The position numbers were made by a program, and so were the translations under genes. This document shows positions 7,408-15,889 of a stretch of DNA of 29,691 nucleotides, one piece after another. The DNA is taken from contig JBJOQW010000121.1 in the NCBI GenBank assembly GCA_046049665.1, positions 1 through 29,691 on the forward strand, given 5' to 3'. Origin of the DNA: JAAFHS01 sp046049665. Its GTDB lineage: Bacteria; Pseudomonadota; Alphaproteobacteria; Rhodobacterales; Rhodobacteraceae. The first letter of the stretch is position 1. Each line of letters opens with the position of its first letter. The notes below the pieces were generated by a model. It was not told the origin of the DNA, did not search any database, and was given only the letters and a program-made list of their open reading frames with translations.

Positions 7408-8775
7408 ATGGATGGCACAGTTCTGGTTGCCGATGACGACCGCACGATCCGCACAGTGCTGACGCAAGCGCTGACACGGGCGGGCTGCAAGGTGCATGCC
7501 ACCAGCAGCCTGATGACGTTGATGCGGTGGGTGGAAGAAGGCAAGGGCGATCTGGTCATCAGCGATGTGATGATGCCCGATGGCAATGGGCTGGAGGCAC
7601 TGCCACGCATCGGCAAGCTGCGCCCGGGCCTGCCGGTGATTGTGATTTCCGCGCAAAACACGATCATGACCGCCATCCAGGCGGCTGAAGCCGATGCCTA
7701 TGACTATTTGCCAAAACCCTTCGATCTGCCAGACCTGATGAAGAAATCGGCGCGCGCGCTGGATCAGAAGCGGCGCACGCAGGTCAAACCCGTGACCCCG
7801 CGGGAAATGGGTGACGATCTGCCGCTGGTGGGGCGCACACCTGCCATGCAGGCGCTGTACCGGCTGGTGGCGCGGGTGATGAACACCGATCTGGCCGTGC
7901 TGGTCACCGGCGAAAGCGGCACGGGCAAATCACTGATTGCCCGCGCGATCCATGATTTTTCAGACCGGCGCACCCTGCCCTTTGTGGTGGCGCAGATGGG
8001 CGATCTGCAAGGGCTGGACGGGCCGGCAACGCTGCTGGCGCGGGCGCGGGGCGGCAGCCTCGTGTTTGATGAGGTGGCCGATTACGACGATGAGGCGCAG
8101 GCGCGTGTCGTGCGCATGCTGGATATGCTGGGTGACCATGCGCCCCGCATCATGGCCACCAGCCAGTCAGACCTTGCGGCGCGGATGGATGCAGGCACCT
8201 TCCGGCAAGACCTGTTTTACCGCTTGTCCGGTGTCACGCTGGCGGTGCCATCCTTGCGCGAACGGATGGATGACATTCCGCTGCTGGCCGAACATTTTCT
8301 TCAGCGGGGCGAACGAGATCTGGGAACCGTGCGCCGCCTGACCAATGATGCACGCGAGTTGATCCGCGCCTATGCCTGGCCGGGCAACGTTCGCCAGCTT
8401 GAAAATGCCATGCGGCGCCTGATGGTGACGGCAGCCGAGGTGGACATTTCCAAGGCCGATGTGATTGCGATTCTGGGCAACCAACCGGCCATTGAACCCT
8501 TGCGTGGTGGCGGGGGCGAAGGGGAAAAGCTGTCAGCCTCGGTTGCGCGACATTTGCAACGGTATTTCGATCTGCACGGCGGGCAACTGCCCCCTCCGGG
8601 CGTCTATCAGCGCATTTTGCGCGAAGTTGAGACACCGCTGATTGAAATTGCCTTGGACGCCACGGCGGGTAACCAAGCAAAATGTGCGGATCTGCTGGGC
8701 ATCAACCGCAATACCTTGCGCAAGAAGATCACCGAGCTCGATATCCGCGTGACACGGCGACGCAAGCTGATGTAA
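7408..8775 (+). CDS. ntrC: Nitrogen response regulator NtrC, lacking the GAFTGA loop
   Basis: 455 residues. The receiver domain (1 to about 120) has the acidic pair DD, phospho-acceptor D53 in ISDVMMPDGNG and the Lys of YLPKPFD. The AAA+ domain has Walker A GESGTGKS (about 168-175) and Walker B LVFDEV (about 218-223). Between them, where sigma-54 activators carry GAFTGA, the sequence runs VVAQMGDLQGLDGPATLL and then directly into the segment before Walker B: the loop is absent and the domain is shortened. The C-terminus holds a Fis-type helix-turn-helix, QAKCADLLGINRNTLRKKI. Known background: NtrC of Rhodobacter capsulatus lacks this region and activates the sigma-70 polymerase. The same mode is inferred here. 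A GAGGAG site lies upstream of the ATG. Confidence 0.95.
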   Translation: MDGTVLVADDDRTIRTVLTQALTRAGCKVHATSSLMTLMRWVEEGKGDLVISDVMMPDGNGLEALPRIGKLRPGLPVIVISAQNTIMTAIQAAEADAYDYLPKPFDLPDLMKKSARALDQKRRTQVKPVTPREMGDDLPLVGRTPAMQALYRLVARVMNTDLAVLVTGESGTGKSLIARAIHDFSDRRTLPFVVAQMGDLQGLDGPATLLARARGGSLVFDEVADYDDEAQARVVRMLDMLGDHAPRIMATSQSDLAARMDAGTFRQDLFYRLSGVTLAVPSLRERMDDIPLLAEHFLQRGERDLGTVRRLTNDARELIRAYAWPGNVRQLENAMRRLMVTAAEVDISKADVIAILGNQPAIEPLRGGGGEGEKLSASVARHLQRYFDLHGGQLPPPGVYQRILREVETPLIEIALDATAGNQAKCADLLGINRNTLRKKITELDIRVTRRRKLM

Positions 8776-8788
8776 AAGCGCCACAGCG

Positions 8789-8826
8789 AGCGTGGCCTTC
8801 TGGCATCGTGCCAGAATCATCACGCT
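8789..8826 (+). other. Stem-loop between ntrC and ntrY
   Basis: TTCTGGCA and TGCCAGAA (8798-8805 and 8809-8816) form a perfect eight-pair stem around a three-base TCG loop. An outer AGCGTG/CACGCT arm (8789-8794 and 8821-8826) extends it across a small internal loop. There is no U tract, so it is a weak intrinsic terminator at best. It could be a processing or mRNA-stability element that sets different levels for ntrBC and ntrYX. Confidence 0.5.
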
Positions 8827-8868
8827 GATGTGGCGGCGGGATCACATGCCCGCCTTGCGGGGGGATGG

Positions 8869-11127
8869 ATGGCCAGCCGGACAGGGCACCGCAGCACCTG
8901 GGAAAAGTTCGTGCGCCTGCGCCGCCAAAAGCGTGTGCAGAACGCAAGCACGCTGCTTTTGGTGCTGCTGGGGCCGGTGTTGGCCGTGGCCACCTTCATG
9001 CTGCTGGGGCCGTTCAATCAGGCCGGAAATTCGCCTGCCTTGCGGTTGGTGCTGCTGGCGGACCTGATCTATGTGCTGCTGATTGCGGCGCTGGTGTTGT
9101 GGCGTGTGTCGCGCATTGTGGCGGACAGGCGAAGCCAATCGGCGGGGTCACGGCTGCACCTGCGCCTGTCGGGCGTGTTTGCGATTGTTGCGCTGATCCC
9201 CACGATCATCGTCGCCATCTTTGCCGTGCTGACGGTGAATTTCGGGCTTGAAGGCTGGTTTTCCGAAAGGGTGCGGGGCGTGGTCGGCACCAGCCTTTCG
9301 GCGGCCGAGGCCTATGAGGCGGAACATCGGGGCGATCTGATAGCCGATGCCGAAGAACTGGCCGCCAACCTGAACCTTGCCAAGCAAAGCACGTTCTTTC
9401 TGCGCGATGATCAACTGCGTCCGTTGCTGACACAAGGACAGGCCGAAATTCAGCGCGGCCTGCGCGAGGCGTTTCTGGTGAACGGTGCAGGTGAAATCGA
9501 AACGCGGGGCGAGAAATCCTATCTGTTCGACTTTGAAGCGCCATCTGTGGAAGACCTGGCGCGTGCCAAGGCGGGTGAAACGGTCATCATTCAGGACTGG
9601 GCCAACAACGAATTCCGCGCCCTTGTGCATCTGGATGCCTATGCGGACCGCTATCTTTACGTCTCGCGCGATGTTGATGGATCGATACTGTCATTGCTGG
9701 ATGAAACAAAGGAAACGGTGCGCCTGTATCATCAACTGGAATCCGAACGCGGACGATTGTTGTTTGAATTCGGGCTGTTGTACCTGGGCTTTGCCGTGAT
9801 CCTGATCTTGGCGGCGGTCTGGCTGGGTCTGTGGTTTGCCGAACGTCTGTCGCGTCCGGTGGGGCGGCTGGCAGGGGCTGCACAGCGCGTGGGCGGGGGT
9901 GATCTGGATGTGCAGGTGCCCGAGGAAGACGGCGATGACGAAATCGCCATGCTGGGCCGTCTGTTCAACCAGATGACGCGCCAGTTGAAAGGCCAACGAG
10001 AGGCGCTGGTTGATAGCAACCGGACGACTGAGAGGCGCAGGCGGCTGTTTGATTCGGTGCTGTCGAACGTGACGGCGGGGGTGATGGGGCTGGATGCAGA
10101 AGGCCGGGTTGATTTCATGAACCGCGCCAGTGAGCGGTTGCTGGACGTGCAAGGCGACATGCAGGACCGTGCGCTTTCGGAAACGGTGCCGGAATTTGCA
10201 GGCCTGCTGGACCGTTTGCGCGAAGGCGGCGGGGCGGCGGTGCAGGAAGAGTTGCGGCTGACGCGGAAGGGCCGAATGGAAAGCCTGTTGGTGCGCATGA
10301 GCGTGCGGCGCAATGATGCGGGGCGGCTGGAAGGCTATGTGGTGGCGTTTGATGATGTGACGGCACTGGTGTCAGCACAACGGATGGCCGCCTGGGGCGA
10401 CGTGGCGCGCAGGATCGCACACGAGATCAAGAACCCGCTGACGCCCATTCAGCTTTCGGCAGAACGGATCAAGCGCAAGTTCCGCGGGCAGGTGGACGAA
10501 CCTGAAGATCTGGACCAGTACACAGACGTTATTGTCAGGCAAACCAATGACTTGCGGCGCATTGTTGATGAGTTTTCAAAATTCGCGCGCATGCCGGAAC
10601 CGGATCGGCGCGAAACGGATCTGACAGCGCTTTTGCGCGCCAGCATCATGCTGCAGGAAAACGGTCAGCCGGGTGTGCGCTTCATGCGGTCGCTGCCTGC
10701 AAGTGAGGTGCTGCTGGAGATTGACGGCACGATGATCGGGCAAGCGCTGACAAATCTGATGAAGAACGCAGGCGAAGCCATTGAAACATTGCAGGAAAAA
10801 GGCGCGCCGGACGGTTTTCAGCCAGAGATCAGGGTGGATTTCATGGCCAGCGAGGATCAGGTGACAATCCACATCGCCGATAACGGCATTGGCCTGCCGC
10901 CTGACCGGGCAAGGCTGTTCGAGCCCTATGTGACAACGCGCGAAAAGGGCACGGGCCTTGGCCTGCCGATTGTGAAGAAGATCATCGAAGAGCATGGCGG
11001 CACGCTGACGCTGCTGGATGCCCCGATCTTTGAAGGAAACACCCATGCGGGTGCCATGGCGGAAATCATCCTGCCCCGCAGTCAACGCAAGCAAACACGT
11101 AAACCGGAAGGACAGGCAGCATCATGA
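8869..11127 (+). CDS. ntrY: Membrane-bound nitrogen/redox sensor kinase NtrY
   Basis: 752 residues from the chosen start. Order: two N-terminal membrane helices (around STLLLVLLGPVLAVATF and LRLVLLADLIYVLLIAALV), a third at SGVFAIVALIPTIIVAIF, a periplasmic domain of about 160 residues, and a fourth helix at LLYLGFAVILILAAVWLG. Then come a HAMP linker, a PAS domain (FDSVLSNVTAGVMGLDAEG), HisKA with RRIAHEIKNPLTPIQLSAER, and an ATPase domain with NLMKNAGEAIE, DNGIGLP and GTGLGLPIV. It phosphorylates NtrX. The ATG at 8869 has a GGGGGG stretch at a fitting distance; a GTG at 8830 would add 13 residues without a ribosome binding site and within the stem-loop's flank. The stop overlaps ntrX by four bases (ATGA). 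Confidence 0.94.
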   Translation: MASRTGHRSTWEKFVRLRRQKRVQNASTLLLVLLGPVLAVATFMLLGPFNQAGNSPALRLVLLADLIYVLLIAALVLWRVSRIVADRRSQSAGSRLHLRLSGVFAIVALIPTIIVAIFAVLTVNFGLEGWFSERVRGVVGTSLSAAEAYEAEHRGDLIADAEELAANLNLAKQSTFFLRDDQLRPLLTQGQAEIQRGLREAFLVNGAGEIETRGEKSYLFDFEAPSVEDLARAKAGETVIIQDWANNEFRALVHLDAYADRYLYVSRDVDGSILSLLDETKETVRLYHQLESERGRLLFEFGLLYLGFAVILILAAVWLGLWFAERLSRPVGRLAGAAQRVGGGDLDVQVPEEDGDDEIAMLGRLFNQMTRQLKGQREALVDSNRTTERRRRLFDSVLSNVTAGVMGLDAEGRVDFMNRASERLLDVQGDMQDRALSETVPEFAGLLDRLREGGGAAVQEELRLTRKGRMESLLVRMSVRRNDAGRLEGYVVAFDDVTALVSAQRMAAWGDVARRIAHEIKNPLTPIQLSAERIKRKFRGQVDEPEDLDQYTDVIVRQTNDLRRIVDEFSKFARMPEPDRRETDLTALLRASIMLQENGQPGVRFMRSLPASEVLLEIDGTMIGQALTNLMKNAGEAIETLQEKGAPDGFQPEIRVDFMASEDQVTIHIADNGIGLPPDRARLFEPYVTTREKGTGLGLPIVKKIIEEHGGTLTLLDAPIFEGNTHAGAMAEIILPRSQRKQTRKPEGQAAS

Positions 11128-12539
11128 GCAGCATCCTCATTGTGGACGACGAAAAAGACATCCGCGAGTTGATTGGCGATATTCTGAAGGACGAAGGTTA
11201 TACGGTGCGGCTGGCAGCCAATTCAGATGCCTGCATGGCCGAAATCAATGCCGAACCGCCCGCGTTGATGATTTTGGATATCTGGCTGAAGGACAGCCGG
11301 ATGGACGGGATCGACATTCTGAAAACGGTCAAGCGCGATAACCCTGATGTGCCGGTGGTCATCATTTCGGGCCATGGCAACATCGAAATCGCGGTGGCTG
11401 CGATCAAGCAGGGGGCCTATGATTTCATCGAAAAGCCCTTCAACATTGATCAGTTGATGGTGGTGGTCAGCCGGGCAATGGAAACCAGCCGCCTGCGGCG
11501 CGAGAACGCTGATTTGCGGCGCAGGGATGTGACCTCATCCGAGATGATTGGTTCAAGTCCTGCGTTCAAGGCATTGAAATCGCAGTTGGAAAAGGTCACG
11601 CGGTCAAACGGGCGGGTGATGCTGACGGGGCCTGCGGGATCAGGCAAGGAAATGGCGGCGCGGTTCATTCACAGCAATGGCAACCGGGCCAGCGGGCCGT
11701 TTGTCAGCGTGTCATCGGCCACGATCGAACCCGAGCGGATGGAAGAGGTGCTGTTCGGGCGCGAAACGGCCGAACGAGGCGTGGAGCAGGGCTTGCTGGA
11801 ACAGGCGCATGGCGGTGTGGTCTATTTCGATGAAGTGGCCGACATGCCCTTGGGCACGCAATCAAAAATCCTGCGGGTGCTGACGGAACAGCAGTTTGCG
11901 CGTGTGGGCGGGGGCGACAAGGTGCGGGTTGACCTGCGGGTGATTTCATCAACGACCCGCGATCTGCGGAACGAAATCGCGTCAGGGCGGTTCCGGCAGG
12001 AATTGTATGACCGCCTGAACGTGGTGCCGATTGCGGTGCCTGCACTGAATGACAGGCGCGAGGATATTCCGGAACTGACGCGGGCCTTCATTGATACGTT
12101 GCACCGCACGCAAGGCCTGCCCAACCGCAGCCTTTCGGCAGATGCCGAGGCCATGCTGCAGACAATGCCCTGGCCGGGGAACGTGCGGCAATTGCGCAAT
12201 GTGATTGAACGCGTGCTGATCTTGGGTGAGGGCAACGGGCCAATCGAAGCCCGCGAGTTGCCGGGGCAGGAAACCCCTGCGGATGGCGATGGCAAGCTGG
12301 TGATGTCTGGCGCGATGGCAACCCTGCCGCTGCGCGAGGCGCGCGAGCTGTTTGAACGCGAGTATCTGCTGACGCAGATCAACCGCTTTGGCGGCAATAT
12401 CAGCCGCACGGCAAGCTTTGTGGGCATGGAACGCAGTGCTTTGCACCGCAAGCTGAAGTCGCTTGGCGTGGTATCCACGGCCAAAGGCGGGCGGATGGTG
12501 CGGCTGGATGAAGAGGAGGATGAGGCGGAAGAGGTTTGA
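11124..12539 (+). CDS. ntrX: Nitrogen response regulator NtrX
   Basis: 471 residues. The receiver domain has the DDE acidic cluster, phospho-acceptor D52 in MILDIWLKDS and EKPFN. The AAA+ domain has Walker A GPAGSGKE (about 169-176) and Walker B VVYFDEVADMP. The region where GAFTGA would stand reads EVLFGRETAERGVEQGLLEQ, so the sigma-54 loop motif is replaced, as I know for other alphaproteobacterial NtrX proteins. Hence it is unlikely to be a classical sigma-54 activator. The C-terminal Fis-type helix-turn-helix is ISRTASFVGMERSALHRKLK, and the protein ends in a very acidic tail (DEEEDEAEEV). Known roles of NtrYX include nitrogen, redox and envelope control. Coupled to ntrY. Confidence 0.94.
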   Translation: MSSILIVDDEKDIRELIGDILKDEGYTVRLAANSDACMAEINAEPPALMILDIWLKDSRMDGIDILKTVKRDNPDVPVVIISGHGNIEIAVAAIKQGAYDFIEKPFNIDQLMVVVSRAMETSRLRRENADLRRRDVTSSEMIGSSPAFKALKSQLEKVTRSNGRVMLTGPAGSGKEMAARFIHSNGNRASGPFVSVSSATIEPERMEEVLFGRETAERGVEQGLLEQAHGGVVYFDEVADMPLGTQSKILRVLTEQQFARVGGGDKVRVDLRVISSTTRDLRNEIASGRFRQELYDRLNVVPIAVPALNDRREDIPELTRAFIDTLHRTQGLPNRSLSADAEAMLQTMPWPGNVRQLRNVIERVLILGEGNGPIEARELPGQETPADGDGKLVMSGAMATLPLREARELFEREYLLTQINRFGGNISRTASFVGMERSALHRKLKSLGVVSTAKGGRMVRLDEEEDEAEEV

Positions 12540-12593
12540 CCCCGGGCCGGGCTTCTGCCAAACCGAGGCGTCGAAGCTGCTTAGGGTACGGAT

Positions 12594-13970
12594 ATGAAAG
12601 TCATCATCTGTGGCGCGGGGCAGGTGGGCTGGCAGATTGCCCGGCACCTGTCTGGCGAAAAGAATGATGTGACGATCATTGATGTGAACGCTGACCTCGT
12701 GCGCCGCGCGTCAGACACGCTGGATGTGCAGGGCATTGTGGGCTTTGCAAGCTACCCGGATGTGCTGGAACGTGCCGGTGCGCGGGATGCCGACATGATC
12801 ATCGCGGCCACCCATTCGGATGAGGTGAACATGGTCACCTGTCAGGTGGCGCATTCCATTTTTGGCATCACGCGGAAAATTGCGCGCTTGCGGTCGCAGA
12901 GTTACCTTGATGCGATCTATTCCGATCTTTACCGCCGCGATCACCTGCCGATTGACGTGGTGATCAGCCCGGAACGCGAAGTGGCCGAAGCGGCGTTGCA
13001 GCGCTTGGCGGCGCCTGCCACGTTTGACACGGAAAGCTTCATGAATGGGCGGGCGCAGTTGTTGGGTATGGCGCTGGATGAAGATTGCCCCGTGCTGAAC
13101 ACGCCTTTGCGGCAATTGAACGAGCTGTTTTCAACGCTGCGCACCATTGTTGTGGGCGTACGGCGGGATGAAAGGCTGTTTGCGCCAGAGGCGGGCGATC
13201 AGCTGTTTGCCGGGGATCAGATTTACACCTTTACCCATATCGAAGACGTGAACCGCACGCTGGAAATCTTTGGCAAGAAGACCAAAAAGCAGGAACGCGT
13301 GGTCATTGTGGGTGGCGGGAACGTGGGCTTGGCGGTTGCGCGCGCGCTTGAGGCCCGGACAGACCGGATCAGGGTCAAGATCATTGAGCGTGACATTGCG
13401 GTGGCAGAACGCGGGGCTGACCTGCTGGAACGCACGATCGTGTTGAACGGTGATGGCATGGACATGGACCTTCTGACCGAAGCGGCCATTGACCGGGCGG
13501 ATGCGATTCTGGCGGTGACGGATGATGACAAGACCAACCTGCTGGTGGCCGTGCGGGCCAAGCAAGCGGGCGCGCTGATGGCGATTGCGCTGGTCAATGA
13601 CCCGACGCTGGCACCCTTGATGGGGCCTTTGGACATTGATGCCTATATCAACCCGCGGGCGACGACGGTGTCATCCATCCTGCGGCATATCCGGCATGGC
13701 AAGGTGCGCGGCGTCTATTCCATTGGCGATGCCGAGGCAGAGGTGATTGAGGCGCAAGTGCTGTCAACGTCGCCGCTGGCAGGGCGCATGGTGCGCGATG
13801 TGGCCTTTCCGGAAGGTGTGCTGGTGGGGGCCATCATGAAGGGTGACAAGGTGATGAAACCGGCAGGCGATTTGCGGATTGATGCGGGTGATGTGATTGC
13901 CATCTTTGCCATGGCCAAGGACGTGCCTGAGGTGGAGCGCCTGTTGCAAGTTTCCATAGATTTCTTCTGA
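12594..13970 (+). CDS. trkA: Trk potassium uptake regulatory protein TrkA
   Basis: 458 residues, the typical two-copy RCK architecture. Each half has a Rossmann NAD(H)-binding domain (first: IICGAGQVGWQIARHL at residue about 4; second: VVIVGGGNVGLAVARAL at about 237) followed by an RCK-C domain. TrkA is the cytoplasmic ligand-binding ring that gates TrkH. AGGGTACGG precedes the ATG. It lies 54 bases after ntrX and six bases before trkH. A trkA gene next to ntrX is a conserved alphaproteobacterial linkage; co-transcription with the nitrogen genes is likely but not shown. Confidence 0.95.
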   Translation: MKVIICGAGQVGWQIARHLSGEKNDVTIIDVNADLVRRASDTLDVQGIVGFASYPDVLERAGARDADMIIAATHSDEVNMVTCQVAHSIFGITRKIARLRSQSYLDAIYSDLYRRDHLPIDVVISPEREVAEAALQRLAAPATFDTESFMNGRAQLLGMALDEDCPVLNTPLRQLNELFSTLRTIVVGVRRDERLFAPEAGDQLFAGDQIYTFTHIEDVNRTLEIFGKKTKKQERVVIVGGGNVGLAVARALEARTDRIRVKIIERDIAVAERGADLLERTIVLNGDGMDMDLLTEAAIDRADAILAVTDDDKTNLLVAVRAKQAGALMAIALVNDPTLAPLMGPLDIDAYINPRATTVSSILRHIRHGKVRGVYSIGDAEAEVIEAQVLSTSPLAGRMVRDVAFPEGVLVGAIMKGDKVMKPAGDLRIDAGDVIAIFAMAKDVPEVERLLQVSIDFF

Positions 13971-13976
13971 TCCGCA

Positions 13977-15497
13977 ATGATGCAACGCTTGCTTGCCTTG
14001 CCATTGTTCGTGCTGCTGATGGGGGCATGTGCGGTGGCCATGTGGCTGCCTGCCGCCTATGCCGTGGTCACGGATGATAACGCAACGGCGCGGGCGTTCT
14101 TTTATTCGGGCGTGATCTGGCTGCTGCTGACCGGGCTGATCGGAATTGTCACGTCGAACTATGCAACAACCGTTGCCCCCCGCAGCAACCTGATCGCGCT
14201 GGTGCTGTCTTATGCCGTATTGCCTGTCATGGCGGGCTTGCCCGTACTGGAGGCGGTACCCGATACGTCATGGCGCAATGTCTGGTTTGAAATGGTGTCC
14301 TGTTTCACCACCACGGGGGCCACTGTTTACGATGTGCCGGGGCGTTTGCCGGATGCGGTGCATCTGTGGCGGGCGTTGATTGGCTGGTTTGGCGGGCTGT
14401 TCATTCTGGTAGCGGCTACGGCGGTTCTTGCGCCCTTGAACCTGGGCGGGGTTGAACTGATTTCGGGGCGTGTGTCGGGGCGTGCATCGGCTGGTGCGCG
14501 GCAGGTCACCGAGATTGCGGATGCCGCGATGCGTGTACGCCGCGTGGCGGCCTTGGTGGTGCCGGCCTATACGGGGCTGACGGCATTGCTTTGGGTGGGG
14601 CTGATGTTGCTGGGCAATGCGGGTGATCAGGCGTTGGTCTTTGCACTGGGCACGCTCTCGACAAGCGGAATTACGTTTGGGCCTGACGCTGAGCTCCCGG
14701 TTGGCGGGGTTATGGCCGAGGTGCTGATCTTTCTGTTTCTTGGCCTTGCCGTGACACGCCGTTCGATACCGGGGCTTGCGCTGGTCAACCGCAAGGGGCC
14801 GCTGTCGGATGACCGCGAATTGCGGCTGGCCTTTGTGATTGTTGCCGTGACGGCGCTTGTCCTGTTGGCCCGGTATTGGCACGGTCGGGCAGATACGGGG
14901 CAGGCTACGCACCTGCAGGAACTGCTGGCAGGGCTATGGGCATCTGTGTTCACGACCCTCAGCTTTCTGACAACGACGGGATATCAGGCTGCGGGCTGGC
15001 CGGATGTCGCCAACTGGGCCGGAAATGGCACGCCGGGGCTGATTCTGATCGGGCTTGCGATCATGGGGGGGGGGGGTGCCACAACGGCCGGTGGGGTAAA
15101 ATTGTTGCGCGTATATGCCCTGTTCCGGCAGGGAGAACACGAACTTGTCAGGCTGGTGCATCCGAATGCCATCACCGGGCGTGGGGAAAACGCCCGGCGG
15201 TTGCGACAGGAAGGGGCCTATCTTGCGTGGATATTCTTCATGATTTTCGCACTGACCGTCTGTGCGATCATGATGGCGCTGACCCTGACCGGCATTCCGT
15301 TTGCCACGGCCATGATTCTTGCCGTATCGGCCCTGACAACCACGGGGCCGCTGGCCGATGTGGCCGGGCCAGCGGCGATTTCCTATGTGGCAATTGCTCC
15401 GACCGCACAGGCGGTTCTGGGCGTGGCGATGGTTGTGGGGCGGCTGGAAATGCTGGCACTTCTTGTGCTTTTTGCGCCAGATAGCTGGCGACGTTGA
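13977..15497 (+). CDS. trkH: Trk potassium uptake membrane protein TrkH
   Basis: 506 residues, an inner-membrane K+ translocating subunit of the TrkH/TrkG/KtrB family. All four pore loops are visible with their filter-like turns: CFTTTGATVYD, TLSTSGITFG, LSFLTTTGYQAAG and ALTTTGPLADV. After the third loop comes the conserved segment MGGGGATTAGGVKLLRVY, equivalent to the glycine-rich loop that gates the pore. The glycines there are encoded by an unbroken run of 12 G at 15065-15076, with the frame intact in this sequence. Follows trkA by six bases; two ATG codons in tandem at 13977 leave the exact start open by one residue. Confidence 0.95.
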   Translation: MMQRLLALPLFVLLMGACAVAMWLPAAYAVVTDDNATARAFFYSGVIWLLLTGLIGIVTSNYATTVAPRSNLIALVLSYAVLPVMAGLPVLEAVPDTSWRNVWFEMVSCFTTTGATVYDVPGRLPDAVHLWRALIGWFGGLFILVAATAVLAPLNLGGVELISGRVSGRASAGARQVTEIADAAMRVRRVAALVVPAYTGLTALLWVGLMLLGNAGDQALVFALGTLSTSGITFGPDAELPVGGVMAEVLIFLFLGLAVTRRSIPGLALVNRKGPLSDDRELRLAFVIVAVTALVLLARYWHGRADTGQATHLQELLAGLWASVFTTLSFLTTTGYQAAGWPDVANWAGNGTPGLILIGLAIMGGGGATTAGGVKLLRVYALFRQGEHELVRLVHPNAITGRGENARRLRQEGAYLAWIFFMIFALTVCAIMMALTLTGIPFATAMILAVSALTTTGPLADVAGPAAISYVAIAPTAQAVLGVAMVVGRLEMLALLVLFAPDSWRR

Positions 15498-15655
15498 ACA
15501 AAACCCGCAGGTTGCGACGAAACGCCCGATATTGGCTCTGGAAACTGTCGGCGGACTGCGCTTAGGTAAGAAAATGACCCTTGCGTAATTTTTCGGCGCA
15601 TAGGAACAGGAACCAGATAAGAACAAGCCAACACCAATAAAGGCAAAAGACGACA

Positions 15656-15889
15656 ATGGCTGGCGATAAACAAAACTTGCAGGATGCATTCCTGAACCAC
15701 GTGCGCAAGGCAAAGGTGCCTGTGACGATCTTTCTGATCAACGGTGTCAAGCTGCAGGGTGTCATCACCTGGTTTGACAATTTCTGCGTGCTGCTGCGCC
15801 GGGATGGGCAATCGCAACTGGTGTACAAGCATGCGATTTCGACGATCATGCCGGGTGCGCCGATCAACCTGTATGAAGGTGAAGAGTAA
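15656..15889 (+). CDS. hfq: RNA chaperone Hfq
   Basis: 77 residues, the length seen in Rhodobacter. Hfq forms a hexameric ring that binds small RNAs and A- or U-rich RNA and pairs sRNAs with mRNAs. Visible: the N-terminal helix with NLQDAFLN, the Sm1 region with INGVKLQGVITWFDNF, and the Sm2 region ending VYKHAISTIMP. The C-terminal tail is very short (GAPINLYEGEE), without the long acidic tail of E. coli Hfq. AAAGG lies upstream of the ATG, somewhat distant. The 158-base gap after trkH could hold its own promoter, but I cannot assign boxes with confidence. The stop codon TAA shares its last A with the apparent start codon of hflX. Confidence 0.97.
   Translation: MAGDKQNLQDAFLNHVRKAKVPVTIFLINGVKLQGVITWFDNFCVLLRRDGQSQLVYKHAISTIMPGAPINLYEGEE
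15876..15882 (+). promoter_or_regulatory. Shine-Dalgarno sequence of hflX inside the hfq 3' end
   Basis: AAGGTGA lies within the last codons of hfq. Its AGGTGA part pairs with the 3' end of 16S rRNA and ends six bases before the ATT at 15889. No other in-frame start candidate upstream of 16045 has such a site, so this supports initiation at the hfq stop codon. Confidence 0.6.

Noticed and set aside
15498..15655. Heat-shock-type promoter in front of hfq (CTTGCGT... then CGCATAG)
   Set aside because: The spacing and -10 box do not match known RpoH or sigma-70 consensus well enough to report.
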